Shown here: in pieces, positions 6,108 through 13,321 of the stretch
How the letters are laid out: every line of letters starts with the position of its first letter
Position numbering within the stretch: position 1 is the stretch's first letter
Origin: a virus
DNA length: 35,134 bases
Direction: 5' to 3' (one strand)
Virus record (IMG/VR): IMGVR_UViG_3300043410_001332
Span: 1-35,134 of that record
Made by a program: the position numbers and the translations under genes
The notes under the pieces: generated by a model
What the model saw: only the letters and a program-made list of their open reading frames with translations
What the model was told of the DNA's origin: nothing
Databases searched by the model: none

Positions 6108-6305
6108 ATGGCGTATGCTACTTGCACTAATTGCGGATACGAATCCAGCGATGGTCGCGGTTTTTGGGGTCTCCGGAACTACTTCAAAATCAGCGGCCAC
6201 TTCTGTGGCCCATGCTATGACAAAGTATCACACGACAGTTATGGCAAGCCAGAGCAGCCCGGTGAGTACATTGCTATCCTGCTCAAACAAAAAGTGCCAG
6301 CATGA
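6108..6305 (+). CDS. Small zinc-ribbon protein
   Basis: 65 aa. Two Cys pairs, CTNCG (6-10) and CGPC (33-36), suggest one structural zinc. ATG 6108, one base after the preceding stop, is preferred over the in-frame 6093 start, which would overlap the upstream gene. Function unknown; zinc ribbons of this size often bind nucleic acid or protein. Confidence 0.7.
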   Translation: MAYATCTNCGYESSDGRGFWGLRNYFKISGHFCGPCYDKVSHDSYGKPEQPGEYIAILLKQKVPA

Positions 6306-6634
6306 AAAACAAATTACGCCTAAACTACGATTATCACGATGTGCCCGAGCATACTGCCGAAGCATTAGAAAACTATTTCTTCTATGGGTATGAGCCGGGT
6401 AGTTTCGTGTATGCAGTACTAACCAATGACCTCATTGGTGCTTGCACCAGATGTGATCACGTTAACCGCGATCAGATTGTGCAAATTGTGAAATGGGTTA
6501 TACAACGTGCGCCAGCTGGGTCTTGGGGTAGCGAACATCGTGTTCTTAACTGGATTAAAGACACGGATCAATGCCGTACTCAGTTTGTTGAAGCGTGGGA
6601 AAAGAAAGCTATGTGGGAAACTTTAGGTAGTTGA
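6302..6634 (+). CDS. Conserved hypothetical phage protein
   Basis: 110 aa, overlapping the upstream stop by ATGA. Contains MYEPGSF-like and RAPAGSWGS segments seen in small conserved proteins of T4-like phages. Two cysteines (TRCDH) do not form a full metal site. Mostly helical by composition. No function assigned. Confidence 0.72.
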   Translation: MKNKLRLNYDYHDVPEHTAEALENYFFYGYEPGSFVYAVLTNDLIGACTRCDHVNRDQIVQIVKWVIQRAPAGSWGSEHRVLNWIKDTDQCRTQFVEAWEKKAMWETLGS

Positions 6635-6636
6635 TT

Positions 6637-6664
6637 TTGCCCATAATGGAATTTTTGCTATAAT
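6637..6664 (+). promoter_or_regulatory. sigma70-type promoter for DNA ligase gene
   Basis: TTGCCC (6637-6642), a 16-nt spacer and TATAAT (6659-6664), with AAGGAAG before the ATG at 6688. Confidence 0.65.
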
Positions 6665-6687
6665 ATACACATTAACAAGGAAGACAC

Positions 6688-7995
6688 ATGAACAAGCCCT
6701 GGGAAGTTATTGCAGAACTCGAAGCTACTAACAGTCGTCTCGAGAAGGAAGCAATTATTAAACGCGAAAGTGATGCTGGCAATGATGAGTTGTTTGCCGG
6801 ATTTAAACTTGCGTATGATGCAATGATCACGTTTGGCGTTAAGAAAATTGAAGAAAAAACTGGCGATGGCCGCGGCATGGCGTTCAGTACTTTTATGCAA
6901 CTTGCCGACAAACTGATTTCACGACACACAACTGGCAATGCCGCTATTACTAGCGTTGCATTTATTAGAATGAACTCCACAGAAGAACAGTGGAATAAAT
7001 GGTACCGTCGTATTCTTATCAAGGATATGCGTTGCGGTACTAGTGATACAACCATTAACAAAGTTGCAGACCCCAAGTATCACATTCCAGTGTTTACTTG
7101 CCAACTTGCACACGATGGTGCCAAGTATCCCGAAAAGATTAAAGGTCGTAAACTTATCGAAGTTAAACTTGATGGTATGCGAGTCCTTACTATCGTGTAC
7201 CCTAGTGGGCAGGTTGATCAGTACAGCCGCAATGGCAAGGAACTTGTTAACTTTCCGCACATCAAAGAACAGTTTGCAAAACATGCAAAGCTGCTCAAAG
7301 CACCAATGGTGTTTGATGGTGAGATTATGAGTGCAAGCTTCCAGGACTTGATGAAGCAAGCTCGTCGCAAGACTGATGTTCAAACCGACGATGCAGTTCT
7401 TAACTTGTTTGATCTTGTAACACTTGACGAGTTCCGTGCAGGACGCTGCGACACCGCACAAGCCCTGCGTAGCTTTGGACTTCGTGCATGGCTCACTCCA
7501 CTTGCCGAACACATGCCTAACGTGGAAATGGTTGGACAAGAACTTGTTGACCTTGACACCGAAGAAGGCTATGCTCGTTTCCGTGAAATTAACCAACAAG
7601 CAATTGATGGTGGATACGAAGGCATTATGATCAAGGATCCCGATGCTCCTTACGAGTGCAAGCGTACTGTGAGCTGGCTCAAAGAAAAACCCTTTATTGA
7701 AGTGTCGCTTACTGCTGTGGCAGTTGAAGAAGGCACCGGTAAGAACGTGGGCCGCATGGGTGCGGTACTGTTTGAAGGAACTGATGACGGCAAGTTTATC
7801 CGTGTTAGTGTTGGCGGCGGTTGGAGCGACAAGGATCGTGATGACATTTGGGCTAACCGAGATGCTATCCCCGGCCAAGTTGGCGAAGTTAAAGCAGATG
7901 CCGCAACTAAGAGCCAAGATAGCGATGACGTGTGGAGCTTGCGCTTCCCCCGATTCAAAATTTGGCGTGGATTTAACCCAGGAGAAAAACTATGA
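6688..7995 (+). CDS. ATP-dependent DNA ligase
   Basis: 435 aa. Seals nicks during phage replication and repair through a lysine-AMP intermediate. Motif I is EVKLDGMR (catalytic K near residue 159), motif III DGEIMS (about 211), motif IV EGIMIKD (about 310) and motif V SWLKEKPF (about 327). A C-terminal OB-fold region follows (GRMGAVLFEGTDDGKFIRVSVGGG). The size is similar to T4 and other phage ATP ligases. The N-terminal 140 residues form the helical DNA-binding region. It has its own promoter and AAGGAAG ribosome binding site, and its stop overlaps the next start by ATGA. A 332-aa open frame on the opposite strand is a shadow. Confidence 0.95.
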   Translation: MNKPWEVIAELEATNSRLEKEAIIKRESDAGNDELFAGFKLAYDAMITFGVKKIEEKTGDGRGMAFSTFMQLADKLISRHTTGNAAITSVAFIRMNSTEEQWNKWYRRILIKDMRCGTSDTTINKVADPKYHIPVFTCQLAHDGAKYPEKIKGRKLIEVKLDGMRVLTIVYPSGQVDQYSRNGKELVNFPHIKEQFAKHAKLLKAPMVFDGEIMSASFQDLMKQARRKTDVQTDDAVLNLFDLVTLDEFRAGRCDTAQALRSFGLRAWLTPLAEHMPNVEMVGQELVDLDTEEGYARFREINQQAIDGGYEGIMIKDPDAPYECKRTVSWLKEKPFIEVSLTAVAVEEGTGKNVGRMGAVLFEGTDDGKFIRVSVGGGWSDKDRDDIWANRDAIPGQVGEVKADAATKSQDSDDVWSLRFPRFKIWRGFNPGEKL

Positions 7996-8228
7996 GTGAT
8001 CGAGCACGTGAGTATTTCAATACCTATCCTTGTCCCAACGAGCCCAAGTATTTTACTTTGTTTGGATACTTGTTTTCCGTAAACTGGGCCAATGATTGTT
8101 GGACACATATCACAGACCGCGAAAACGAAAAGACTGATTGGTTGCACTTTGGTAAAGTGCGTAACATGAACGGTCAGACCATGTACGAAATTGTTATTTG
8201 GCGTTTCTTAATGTTGTGGGGGAAATGA
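7992..8228 (+). CDS. Small protein of unknown function
   Basis: 78 aa, ATGA overlap with the ligase gene and so probably coupled to it. Aromatic-rich (many F, W, Y) with isolated cysteines. No domain recognised. GGAG lies 6-9 nt before the start. Confidence 0.65.
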   Translation: MSDRAREYFNTYPCPNEPKYFTLFGYLFSVNWANDCWTHITDRENEKTDWLHFGKVRNMNGQTMYEIVIWRFLMLWGK

Positions 8229-8491
8229 TGGTTACTCTACCTGTAGATTTTGTTGCAACTAATGCCCCTGGCTACTTTTGGAATGTAAAGGAAAAGAAAC
8301 TTTACAGCATTAAGGTAACCGGGCTACTTAAACCCCTGGCATTCCATAAAGGTGGTACCTTCTATGGTGTTTCGCATAAGCCCGGATACCAGATCAGTAT
8401 TAGGGGCCGGAAACGCACACTAACACTAGACTACTTGAACTCACTTCAGCCCACAGCAAAGTGGGAACAGATTGGACTGTATGACGTTTAA
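8225..8491 (+). CDS. Conserved small phage protein with basic core
   Basis: 88 aa from ATG 8225, which overlaps the previous stop; ATG 8228 is equally possible, with GGGGGA upstream. The centre (GYFWNVKEKKLYSIKVTGLL, then YQISIRGRKRTLTLDYL) has beta-strand character. It resembles short proteins found beside replication genes in T4-like phages and, more loosely, DNA-binding NUMOD-type modules. DNA binding is only a guess. Confidence 0.65.
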   Translation: MMVTLPVDFVATNAPGYFWNVKEKKLYSIKVTGLLKPLAFHKGGTFYGVSHKPGYQISIRGRKRTLTLDYLNSLQPTAKWEQIGLYDV

Positions 8492-8711
8492 CGTTAGGGA
8501 AAGCCAACTAAAAACTCTGCGATCATCTGATCCGGAGTTTATGTTGCATGATGGATTAACTATTTCTCCCAGAGCAGGCTTGGAGATCTCGACAAACTGC
8601 CCAAGAGAGTATAAACTAATACTTGCAAACTGCATTGACAATGGATGGATCAAACCCATTGCAACAATTTACAAACACGAACAAACATTCAATTTACTAA
8701 AAGGAAACTAA
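8481..8711 (+). CDS. Small protein of unknown function
   Basis: 76 aa from ATG 8481, which overlaps the previous stop by 11 nt; an in-frame TTG at 8472 is less likely. Pattern RAGLEIS...CPREYKLILANCIDNGWIKPIA looks like one compact alpha/beta domain. No family recognised. Confidence 0.6.
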   Translation: MTFNVRESQLKTLRSSDPEFMLHDGLTISPRAGLEISTNCPREYKLILANCIDNGWIKPIATIYKHEQTFNLLKGN

Positions 8712-8712
8712 A

Positions 8713-8877
8713 ATGGGATATGATGCACGAGCCGTTAAAATCGGCAAACCAGTTAAAACTCTTGCCGCAACTATTTTGGATAAACATGCACGTGGTGCTT
8801 TTATCCGCAGTTACGTCAAAATTGCAGAAGACGAAGCACGCCAAAAGGGCTCCCGCAACAAAGGCGACAAGCGATGA
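8713..8877 (+). CDS. Very small basic protein
   Basis: 54 aa, MGYDARAVKIGKPVKTL at the start, ending in a lysine- and arginine-rich tail (KGSRNKGDKR). Start chosen at ATG 8713 because AAGGAAAC lies just upstream and the stop overlaps the next start (ATGA). A longer frame at 8645-8902 overlaps both neighbours and is a shadow. Function unknown. Confidence 0.7.
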   Translation: MGYDARAVKIGKPVKTLAATILDKHARGAFIRSYVKIAEDEARQKGSRNKGDKR

Positions 8878-9173
8878 GCTTGGAGTATCACTTCAACAAT
8901 GACAACCCGGATTTCGATATCCAGGAACGTCATCGTGATATCCAAAATTTGCTTTGGAAGCATCAATGTGAAGTGACGTTTACTAAGGTAGACGGAAGTG
9001 CGCGAACAATGCCGTGTACACTTATGGCAAGTGCATTGCCTGCACGTGATGCATCTAAGCTACACGAAACTCGTTTGTACAAGCCCGAGACTTTGAGTGT
9101 GTGGTGCTTGGATAAAAGCGAGTGGCGTAGCTTCCGTACCGCCAACGTAACTCATATTAAGGTACTGTCTTGA
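8874..9173 (+). CDS. WYL_2-like Sm/SH3 beta-barrel protein
   Basis: 99 aa, ATGA-coupled to the upstream gene. The C-terminal 65 residues have the pattern CEVTFTKVDGSARTMPCTL ... LSVWCLDKSEWRSFRTANV. This matches my memory of the WYL_2 (DUF2693) family, a small Sm/SH3-like barrel found near UvsY in T4-like phages. Probably involved in replication or recombination; no exact role known. Confidence 0.75.
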   Translation: MSLEYHFNNDNPDFDIQERHRDIQNLLWKHQCEVTFTKVDGSARTMPCTLMASALPARDASKLHETRLYKPETLSVWCLDKSEWRSFRTANVTHIKVLS

Positions 9174-9685
9174 ACCCCAGCAAAAGCCCCGATCGTCATA
9201 CTTTCCAAAAGAACGCATACATCAAGCGATGCGAAGAGGAAGGTGAAGAGCCTCGCGCTGAATACCTTGAATTGTATTCTAGCGAGGACGAAGCCGACGA
9301 TGCGTGGGCCAAGCAAGAGGAACATTCTAATGACATGGAATGGGACTTGCGTACCAGTGATTGGATGCTGGAAAAGGTTCGCAACAGTAAGACTTACGCC
9401 CAGAACTTGTATGCGGCTATTTGCAACAACGAGTTTCAAAAGATCGAAGTGTTTCCAATTCTAGCAGGGCAAACTTGCAGTTACTCGTGGCGCTATGCTG
9501 GTGGTATTATTGCAGACATGCGCCAAGAAGGTGACTACATTGATTGGTATTGTTCCGGAATTCAAGATAGCGAAGCTATTAAAGAAAACAACGGAATTGT
9601 ATCCGAAAGCGTAGTTACGCCCGAAGTCGAAGCCGATCTTAGACAGTTAGGTTGGATGGTATTGGATAACGAGGATGAAGTTTAA
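9170..9685 (+). CDS. Conserved acidic phage protein, TTG start
   Basis: 171 aa, initiated at TTG 9170 that overlaps the upstream TGA (TTGA). The protein is strongly acidic (EEEGEEPRAEY, SEDEADDAW). The C-terminal half has the conserved-looking GGIIADMRQEGDYIDWYCSG and VTPEVEADLRQLGW. This arrangement recurs in hypothetical proteins of T4-like phages. Function unknown. Confidence 0.75.
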   Translation: MNPSKSPDRHTFQKNAYIKRCEEEGEEPRAEYLELYSSEDEADDAWAKQEEHSNDMEWDLRTSDWMLEKVRNSKTYAQNLYAAICNNEFQKIEVFPILAGQTCSYSWRYAGGIIADMRQEGDYIDWYCSGIQDSEAIKENNGIVSESVVTPEVEADLRQLGWMVLDNEDEV

Positions 9686-9911
9686 TCTTTTACTATTAGT
9701 GGTGTTACTATCCGGTTGTGCTGCTAGCATAGTAGACACCGGAGTAACCCTATCTACTGGAAAAAGTATTGCAAGTCATGCCCTTAGTAAAACCCACAAC
9801 CAAGACTGCAACACCCTGAATCTTGTCCACGGTAATGAAATCTGCAATAAACTTTACTATGGACAAACATATCAACAAAAACTATCAAAAGACTTGCTAT
9901 CACAGTATTAA
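9675..9911 (+). CDS. Small phage lipoprotein
   Basis: 78 aa. Signal peptide MKFNLLLLVVLLSGC carries a lipobox LSGC, so Cys15 is the predicted lipidated residue and the mature 64-aa protein should be membrane-anchored in the periplasm. Two further cysteines (CNTL, ICNK) could form a disulfide. Overlaps the upstream gene by 11 nt; GAGG stands just before ATG 9675. Phage lipoproteins are often superinfection-exclusion or lysis factors; which applies here is unknown. Confidence 0.8.
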   Translation: MKFNLLLLVVLLSGCAASIVDTGVTLSTGKSIASHALSKTHNQDCNTLNLVHGNEICNKLYYGQTYQQKLSKDLLSQY

Positions 9912-9923
9912 TATTGTTATACT
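9894..9923 (+). promoter_or_regulatory. sigma70-type promoter for HTH gene
   Basis: TTGCTA (9894-9899), an 18-nt spacer and TATACT (9918-9923); predicted start about 9930. Confidence 0.6.
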
Positions 9924-9930
9924 AGAGTCA

Positions 9931-9945
9931 GCTTAAACATTAAGC
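9931..9945 (+). promoter_or_regulatory. 5'-leader hairpin
   Basis: GCTTAA, ACA, TTAAGC: a perfect 6-bp stem at the predicted mRNA 5' end; AAGGAAA before ATG 9968 lies outside it. Confidence 0.45.
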
Positions 9946-9967
9946 AACTACTTTAAGGAAAATTTAA

Positions 9968-10255
9968 ATGACTACTATCAAGTTAAAGCGTTTCGATCTA
10001 GAAACCAAACAAGGCAAACTTTTCAAGGCGTTGGTGCTTGACAAGGAAACTTTGAGTGCCGCTCAAATTAGCAAGCGATTCGATATTAAGAATCCAAGTG
10101 CTACTATTAGCGACATCCGCGCTCGTGGTTATGCAATCTATGCAAATACACGCAAAGCAGGTAACGGTGTTCTAGTTACAGAATACCAACATGGCGAAGC
10201 AAGCCGTAAGATGGTTGCTGCCGCTTACAAAGCAATGGCAATGGGCTTAGTGTAA
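9968..10255 (+). CDS. Small helix-turn-helix DNA-binding protein
   Basis: 95 aa. The segment LSAAQISKRFDIKNPSATIS (residues about 30-49) followed by DIRARGYAIYAN reads as a winged helix: HTH, recognition helix, then a beta-wing ending in VLVTEYQHG. Similar short HTH proteins are widespread in T4-like phages. It is monocistronic with its own promoter, leader hairpin and downstream terminator, which suits a regulator. Target unknown. Confidence 0.78.
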   Translation: MTTIKLKRFDLETKQGKLFKALVLDKETLSAAQISKRFDIKNPSATISDIRARGYAIYANTRKAGNGVLVTEYQHGEASRKMVAAAYKAMAMGLV

Positions 10256-10277
10256 TATTGCTGTAATATTTGGGCAA

Positions 10278-10284
10278 CTAAATA
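10278..10284 (+). promoter_or_regulatory. CTAAATA late-type motif, uncertain
   Basis: CTAAATA in an AT-rich stretch between the HTH gene and the next terminator. It lacks an adjacent gene start, so it may be chance. The rest of 10256-10334 holds AATATT repeats and a weak CTGG/CCAG hairpin. Confidence 0.2.
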
Positions 10285-10334
10285 TTATTAATCGGGCACA
10301 AGATAGCGTGTCGCTGGATTTGCGTAACCAGCAT

Positions 10335-10353
10335 AAGGGCTTAGGCCCTTTTC
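10335..10353 (+). terminator. Rho-independent terminator
   Basis: AAGGGC, TTAG, GCCCTT followed by TT; immediately adjoined by the next -35 box, as at 269-299. Confidence 0.75.
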
Positions 10354-10355
10354 TC

Positions 10356-10384
10356 TTGACTGCTAATTCCAATTCATATATAAT
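10356..10384 (+). promoter_or_regulatory. Promoter of a leaderless phosphoesterase mRNA
   Basis: TTGACT (10356-10361), a 17-nt spacer and TATAAT (10379-10384). Six nucleotides separate the -10 box from the ATG at 10391, so the A of ATG is the expected +1. Confidence 0.8.
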
Positions 10385-10390
10385 AGTACT

Positions 10391-11239
10391 ATGAAAATCA
10401 ATGTAATGTCCGATCTGCACTTAGAATTCTCTGACCTAGTACTACCTGGCGGGGAAGTACTCATCCTAAGTGGCGATGTTTGCGAAGCAAAGCACGTTAA
10501 AGCTGAGTACGATGTAAACAACATTCTAAACGAGGGCGACCCTAGCACCGGTAACATGAAACGCATGGACCGTTGGACTCGCTTCTTCCACGAAGAATGT
10601 ACCAAGTACGAAAAGGTCTTTTATGTTGCTGGCAATCACGAACACTATGGCTACACATACCATAAGACCATTCCTCATCTAAAGGACATGATGCCTGCTT
10701 GTGTTACTGTGCTTGAAAAAGAAGCCTGTGAATATCGCGGGGTTTTATTCCTAGGTGGTACGCTGTGGACTGACATGAACAACTTTGATCAGCTGACGTT
10801 ATACCATATGAAGTCAATGATGAACGACTATCGTCAGATTACTATGCTTAACGAAGCCAAGAGTGTTTACCATCGCTTGGTGCCAGAGCATACTACAACC
10901 GAGCACGTCAAGACTAAAGAGCTGTTCAAGTTTTACTTGGAAGAAAATCGCCGTCGCGAGACGCCACTGCCTGTGGTTGTGCTAACACATCACGCACCGA
11001 GTAAGCTGTCTACTCACCCGCACTATGCAAATGATACTATCATGAATGGTGCTTATAGTTCAGACCTAAGTGAGTTTATCCTTGACAATCCAGAGATCAA
11101 ATACTGGACTCATGGACATACACACCATACGTTTGAATACAAAATTGGTGATACGACTATTATGTGTAACCCCCGAGGTTATGCAGGATACGAAGCCCGC
11201 AGTCAAGAGTTTGATCCTACACACGGGTTTGAAATTTAA
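10391..11239 (+). CDS. Calcineurin-like metallophosphoesterase
   Basis: 282 aa. Di-metal phosphoesterase motifs in order: SDLHLE (D-x-H, residues 8-13), LSGDV (about 26), VAGNHEHYG (GNHE, about 80), LTHHAPS (about 199) and THGHTHHTF (G-H-x-H, about 239). All expected metal ligands are present, so it should be active on phosphoesters; the substrate (nucleotide, RNA end or protein phosphate) cannot be told from sequence. The promoter places the start codon at +1, so translation is probably leaderless; there is no Shine-Dalgarno. Its 3' end overlaps the convergent minus-strand gene by 23 nt. Confidence 0.92.
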   Translation: MKINVMSDLHLEFSDLVLPGGEVLILSGDVCEAKHVKAEYDVNNILNEGDPSTGNMKRMDRWTRFFHEECTKYEKVFYVAGNHEHYGYTYHKTIPHLKDMMPACVTVLEKEACEYRGVLFLGGTLWTDMNNFDQLTLYHMKSMMNDYRQITMLNEAKSVYHRLVPEHTTTEHVKTKELFKFYLEENRRRETPLPVVVLTHHAPSKLSTHPHYANDTIMNGAYSSDLSEFILDNPEIKYWTHGHTHHTFEYKIGDTTIMCNPRGYAGYEARSQEFDPTHGFEI

Positions 11240-11654
11240 GCCCAAACGTTTCAACGCTCCCATAATCCCCATAATTTAAAATTGAGTTTGTGGGTGTATT
11301 ATGGGAGTCTATCTTTGTCTTTATAATTCCATACATCTTATTGTATAGAATATTCCACTCATGCCATTCTTTAACATCGTTTAATATCCTGCGGTAATAA
11401 AGCAATGCTTGGTGATTGACGCTTTCAGTTGTTGCATTAAAATACGTGAACTTTGCATAGATAATATTTGGGTCCGAAGTTAGCACATATTCGGACTTCC
11501 AACCATGTGTGCCATTTGCATAATCGCGTAATCGGCAATATTGATCACGAATAGTGTTGAGTTCTTCGTCTTTGTTGTTTATAATGTATTCATATGCCCA
11601 AGGGATAGAGGCGTTAGGTCTTTTTAGTTCGTGCAATATTACTTGGTTGGGCAT
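11217..11654 (-). CDS. Conserved-looking hypothetical protein, the only minus-strand gene
   Basis: 145 aa, read from ATG at 11654 down to 11217. Composition is protein-like (TIRDQYCRLRDYANGTHGW, then LLYYRRILNDVKEWHEWN), and no competing plus-strand gene covers 11280-11672. It is convergent with the phosphoesterase gene, overlapping its end by 23 nt. The upstream minus-strand region is AT-rich without a ribosome binding site, so leaderless or weak initiation is possible. No family recognised. Confidence 0.65.
   Translation of the reverse strand: MPNQVILHELKRPNASIPWAYEYIINNKDEELNTIRDQYCRLRDYANGTHGWKSEYVLTSDPNIIYAKFTYFNATTESVNHQALLYYRRILNDVKEWHEWNILYNKMYGIIKTKIDSHNTPTNSILNYGDYGSVETFGLKFQTRV
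11257..11307. repeat. Inverted repeat inside the 3' part of the minus-strand gene
   Basis: CTCCCATAAT (11257-11266) and ATTATGGGAG (11298-11307) are perfect 10-bp arms. A smaller palindrome, AATTTAAAATT, lies in the loop. It sits just past the end of the plus-strand phosphoesterase and may serve as a structure limiting read-through. Confidence 0.5.
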
Positions 11655-11672
11655 ATTAAATTTAATTAATTA

Positions 11673-12080
11673 ATGAGTTATAACATATATAGCAGTCCAA
11701 ACTACACCTATGGAAATATTACTCTAAATACTCCCAATACTACCGGAAGTGTTTATACCATCGGAGTAGGGGCAAACGGTACAAGTGCAACCGACTGGGC
11801 TAATGCCACGTGGACTACAGCGCCAGTGACTATTAGTCAAAAAGCAACCATCGACCTTAAAGGTGAGGATGCCGACATTGTTATTAATGGTGAGAGTCTA
11901 AATGAAACCTTAAAGGGCATCAAGGATGCATTACGTATTCCGGGTAAATTAAAACGAGATGCCAAGTTAGAGCAGGACTGGGAAGAACTCAAGGCCGCAG
12001 CAGACCATTATAATAAGTTGCTTAAAGAATATAGCGAAAAGCAACGAGTATGGGACACGCTCAAAACTGAAGACAAATAA
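11673..12080 (+). CDS. Conserved tailed-phage protein, possibly virion-associated
   Basis: 135 aa. The N-terminal half is rich in S, T, N, G and Y (YSSPNYTYGNITLNTPNTTG). The middle has DLKGEDADIVINGESLNETL and the C-terminus a helical LEQDWEELKAAADHYNKLL. This three-part pattern is common in T4-like and other tailed phages near structural or morphogenesis genes; function is not established. ATG 11673 lies in an AT-rich stretch without an obvious ribosome binding site. Confidence 0.72.
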   Translation: MSYNIYSSPNYTYGNITLNTPNTTGSVYTIGVGANGTSATDWANATWTTAPVTISQKATIDLKGEDADIVINGESLNETLKGIKDALRIPGKLKRDAKLEQDWEELKAAADHYNKLLKEYSEKQRVWDTLKTEDK

Positions 12081-12098
12081 TTCGTTATTATGTATAAT
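12070..12098 (+). promoter_or_regulatory. Promoter opening the array, leaderless start
   Basis: A weak -35 AAGACA (12070-12075, four of six to TTGACA), a 17-nt spacer and TATAAT (12093-12098). Six nucleotides later comes ATG 12105 at the predicted +1. Confidence 0.65.
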
Positions 12099-12104
12099 AA
12101 ACAC

Positions 12105-12281
12105 ATGAGCACAATTATTATTGAAGGTCCCGAAAGGGCAATTCGAGCAGGTACGTGGGCGGAGAATAACATTAAAGATACTTGGAATTTGAATTTAATG
12201 GATCCATTTTCTAACAATTATCATTTTACATTTTCCAATCCAGACGAAGCATCAATGTTTGCACTCAAATGGGCACAGTAA
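12105..12281 (+). CDS. Array member 1, FALKW family
   Basis: 58 aa, starting MSTIIIEGPERAI and ending in YHFTFSNPDEASMFALKWAQ, the full C-terminal motif. There is no W-C motif. ATG 12105 is preferred over the upstream in-frame 12090 because the -10 box at 12093 places +1 exactly on it; the mRNA would be leaderless. Function unknown. Confidence 0.7.
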   Translation: MSTIIIEGPERAIRAGTWAENNIKDTWNLNLMDPFSNNYHFTFSNPDEASMFALKWAQ

Positions 12282-12526
12282 AAGTTTTAGTTCATAAATT
12301 CTCATTAGGGGATGTTGACGATCCAGAAATATATGCGGCGCAGCCTATATATGAATGGCAACAGACTGAAGCTGGCAAATGGGTCATGGATCACAGCGTA
12401 GACACATACTGGTTGAAGCATAATGATTATCAGTCGTATAATTACCAATATAAAATTGTAGCAACATTAACTGAACAAGACGCAACCTACTTTGCATTAA
12501 AATATGATAACGCTGGAACATCATGA
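12269..12526 (+). CDS. Array member 2, divergent FALKY ending
   Basis: 85 aa. Its ATG lies inside the AAATGG coding for Lys-Trp of member 1, giving a 13-nt overlap. The end reads TLTEQDATYFALKYDNAGTS, a degenerate motif with Tyr for Trp and a short extension. Aromatic-rich. Function unknown. Confidence 0.65.
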   Translation: MGTVKVLVHKFSLGDVDDPEIYAAQPIYEWQQTEAGKWVMDHSVDTYWLKHNDYQSYNYQYKIVATLTEQDATYFALKYDNAGTS

Positions 12527-12740
12527 ATGGAATCGCATACGCAAAGTGCTCAAAGAAGAGTATGCGTGGAAGCCTAGCGTTCTGCTAATTCGTGAAACAA
12601 TGAAGCGTGAACTAGGATTCACTACACGTTATCACAGAGTGTACAAAGAGCAAACAGGGTACATCGAACGTGTATGTTTGGATTTCTATAATGATGCTAG
12701 TGAAAGCTGGTTTAGATTAAAGTACATGAACCGTGAGTGA
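12504..12740 (+). CDS. Array member 3, conserved small phage protein with FRLKY end
   Basis: 78 aa, starting MITLEHHEWNRIRK. Contains MKRELGFTTRYHRVYKE and ends LDFYNDASESWFRLKYMNRE. The end fits the array pattern loosely, and the body resembles small conserved proteins of T4-like phages. Overlaps member 2 by 23 nt. Function unknown. Confidence 0.65.
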   Translation: MITLEHHEWNRIRKVLKEEYAWKPSVLLIRETMKRELGFTTRYHRVYKEQTGYIERVCLDFYNDASESWFRLKYMNRE

Positions 12741-13104
12741 CATTTTTAAAATCAAAGCGATGTCTGCACCCCGGCAGGGGTTAAACTATTCTGTTTCGTG
12801 GGACGGACGTGGCATTGTAAGCAAGCAACAACAACTAACCAAAATTTGGAAGGCTGCGTTTGATGCTTGTAAAAAAGGCTTCCAAGTTGGATTTAGTTTT
12901 GATTCTGGCGAAGCTGTAAGAATTGATGCATCTGTAGCATATAGTGATCAATACCAAAGTGTTGATTATTTGATTCACTTGGTTTCAAAACACGGCGGCA
13001 TTGTTGGTGTAGGCTTTGCATATCGCGAAGAAGCAGAAGAATTTGTAGATGCAATGGAAAAACACATTGCATGGAACTTACTAAAGCGTGACTTCAATGA
13101 ATGA
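12733..13104 (+). CDS. Array-embedded protein 4, no LRW end
   Basis: 123 aa from GTG 12733, which overlaps the previous stop by 8 nt. The sequence alternates strands and helices (GRGIVSKQQQLTKIWKAAFD). Near the end, VGFAYREEAEEFVDAME resembles the F-x-F-x-x-E-x-D part of the array motif, but no LRW follows. It may be an extended relative or an unrelated insertion. Function unknown. Confidence 0.65.
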   Translation: MSDIFKIKAMSAPRQGLNYSVSWDGRGIVSKQQQLTKIWKAAFDACKKGFQVGFSFDSGEAVRIDASVAYSDQYQSVDYLIHLVSKHGGIVGVGFAYREEAEEFVDAMEKHIAWNLLKRDFNE

Positions 13105-13321
13105 TATATTTGCTCATTGGAAGGAACAGCGTTTTATTATTGCACCAGGTGATCTAGTGGACAACGAAAAGCTAGTTATCCTCACTGACTACAATTACTG
13201 GGCAGATAATACAGACGAGTTAATTGCTTGGTGTAAAGAACGCAATGTAGTTACACAAGGTATGACTGTAGTATTTCCCAATGATGTGTCTTTAACAGAA
13301 TTTGTACTGAGGTGGTCATGA
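13097..13321 (+). CDS. Array member 5, WCKE and FVLRWS motifs
   Basis: 74 aa from ATG 13097 (an upstream in-frame GTG at 13088 is less likely). Central LIAWCKERN and terminal VSLTEFVLRWS are present. CTGAGGTGG in its last codons is the ribosome binding site for the next gene, which starts inside TCATGA. First of a run of tightly coupled members. Confidence 0.75.
   Translation: MNDIFAHWKEQRFIIAPGDLVDNEKLVILTDYNYWADNTDELIAWCKERNVVTQGMTVVFPNDVSLTEFVLRWS

Noticed and set aside
6919-7917. 332-aa open frame on the minus strand opposite the DNA ligase
   Set aside because: The plus strand encodes a ligase with all catalytic motifs; the antisense frame is long only because of codon bias and has no start signals or family resemblance.
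8645-8902. 85-aa plus-strand frame
   Set aside because: It overlaps three neighbours out of frame; the 54-aa frame at 8713-8877 has a ribosome binding site and an ATGA coupling and explains the region better.
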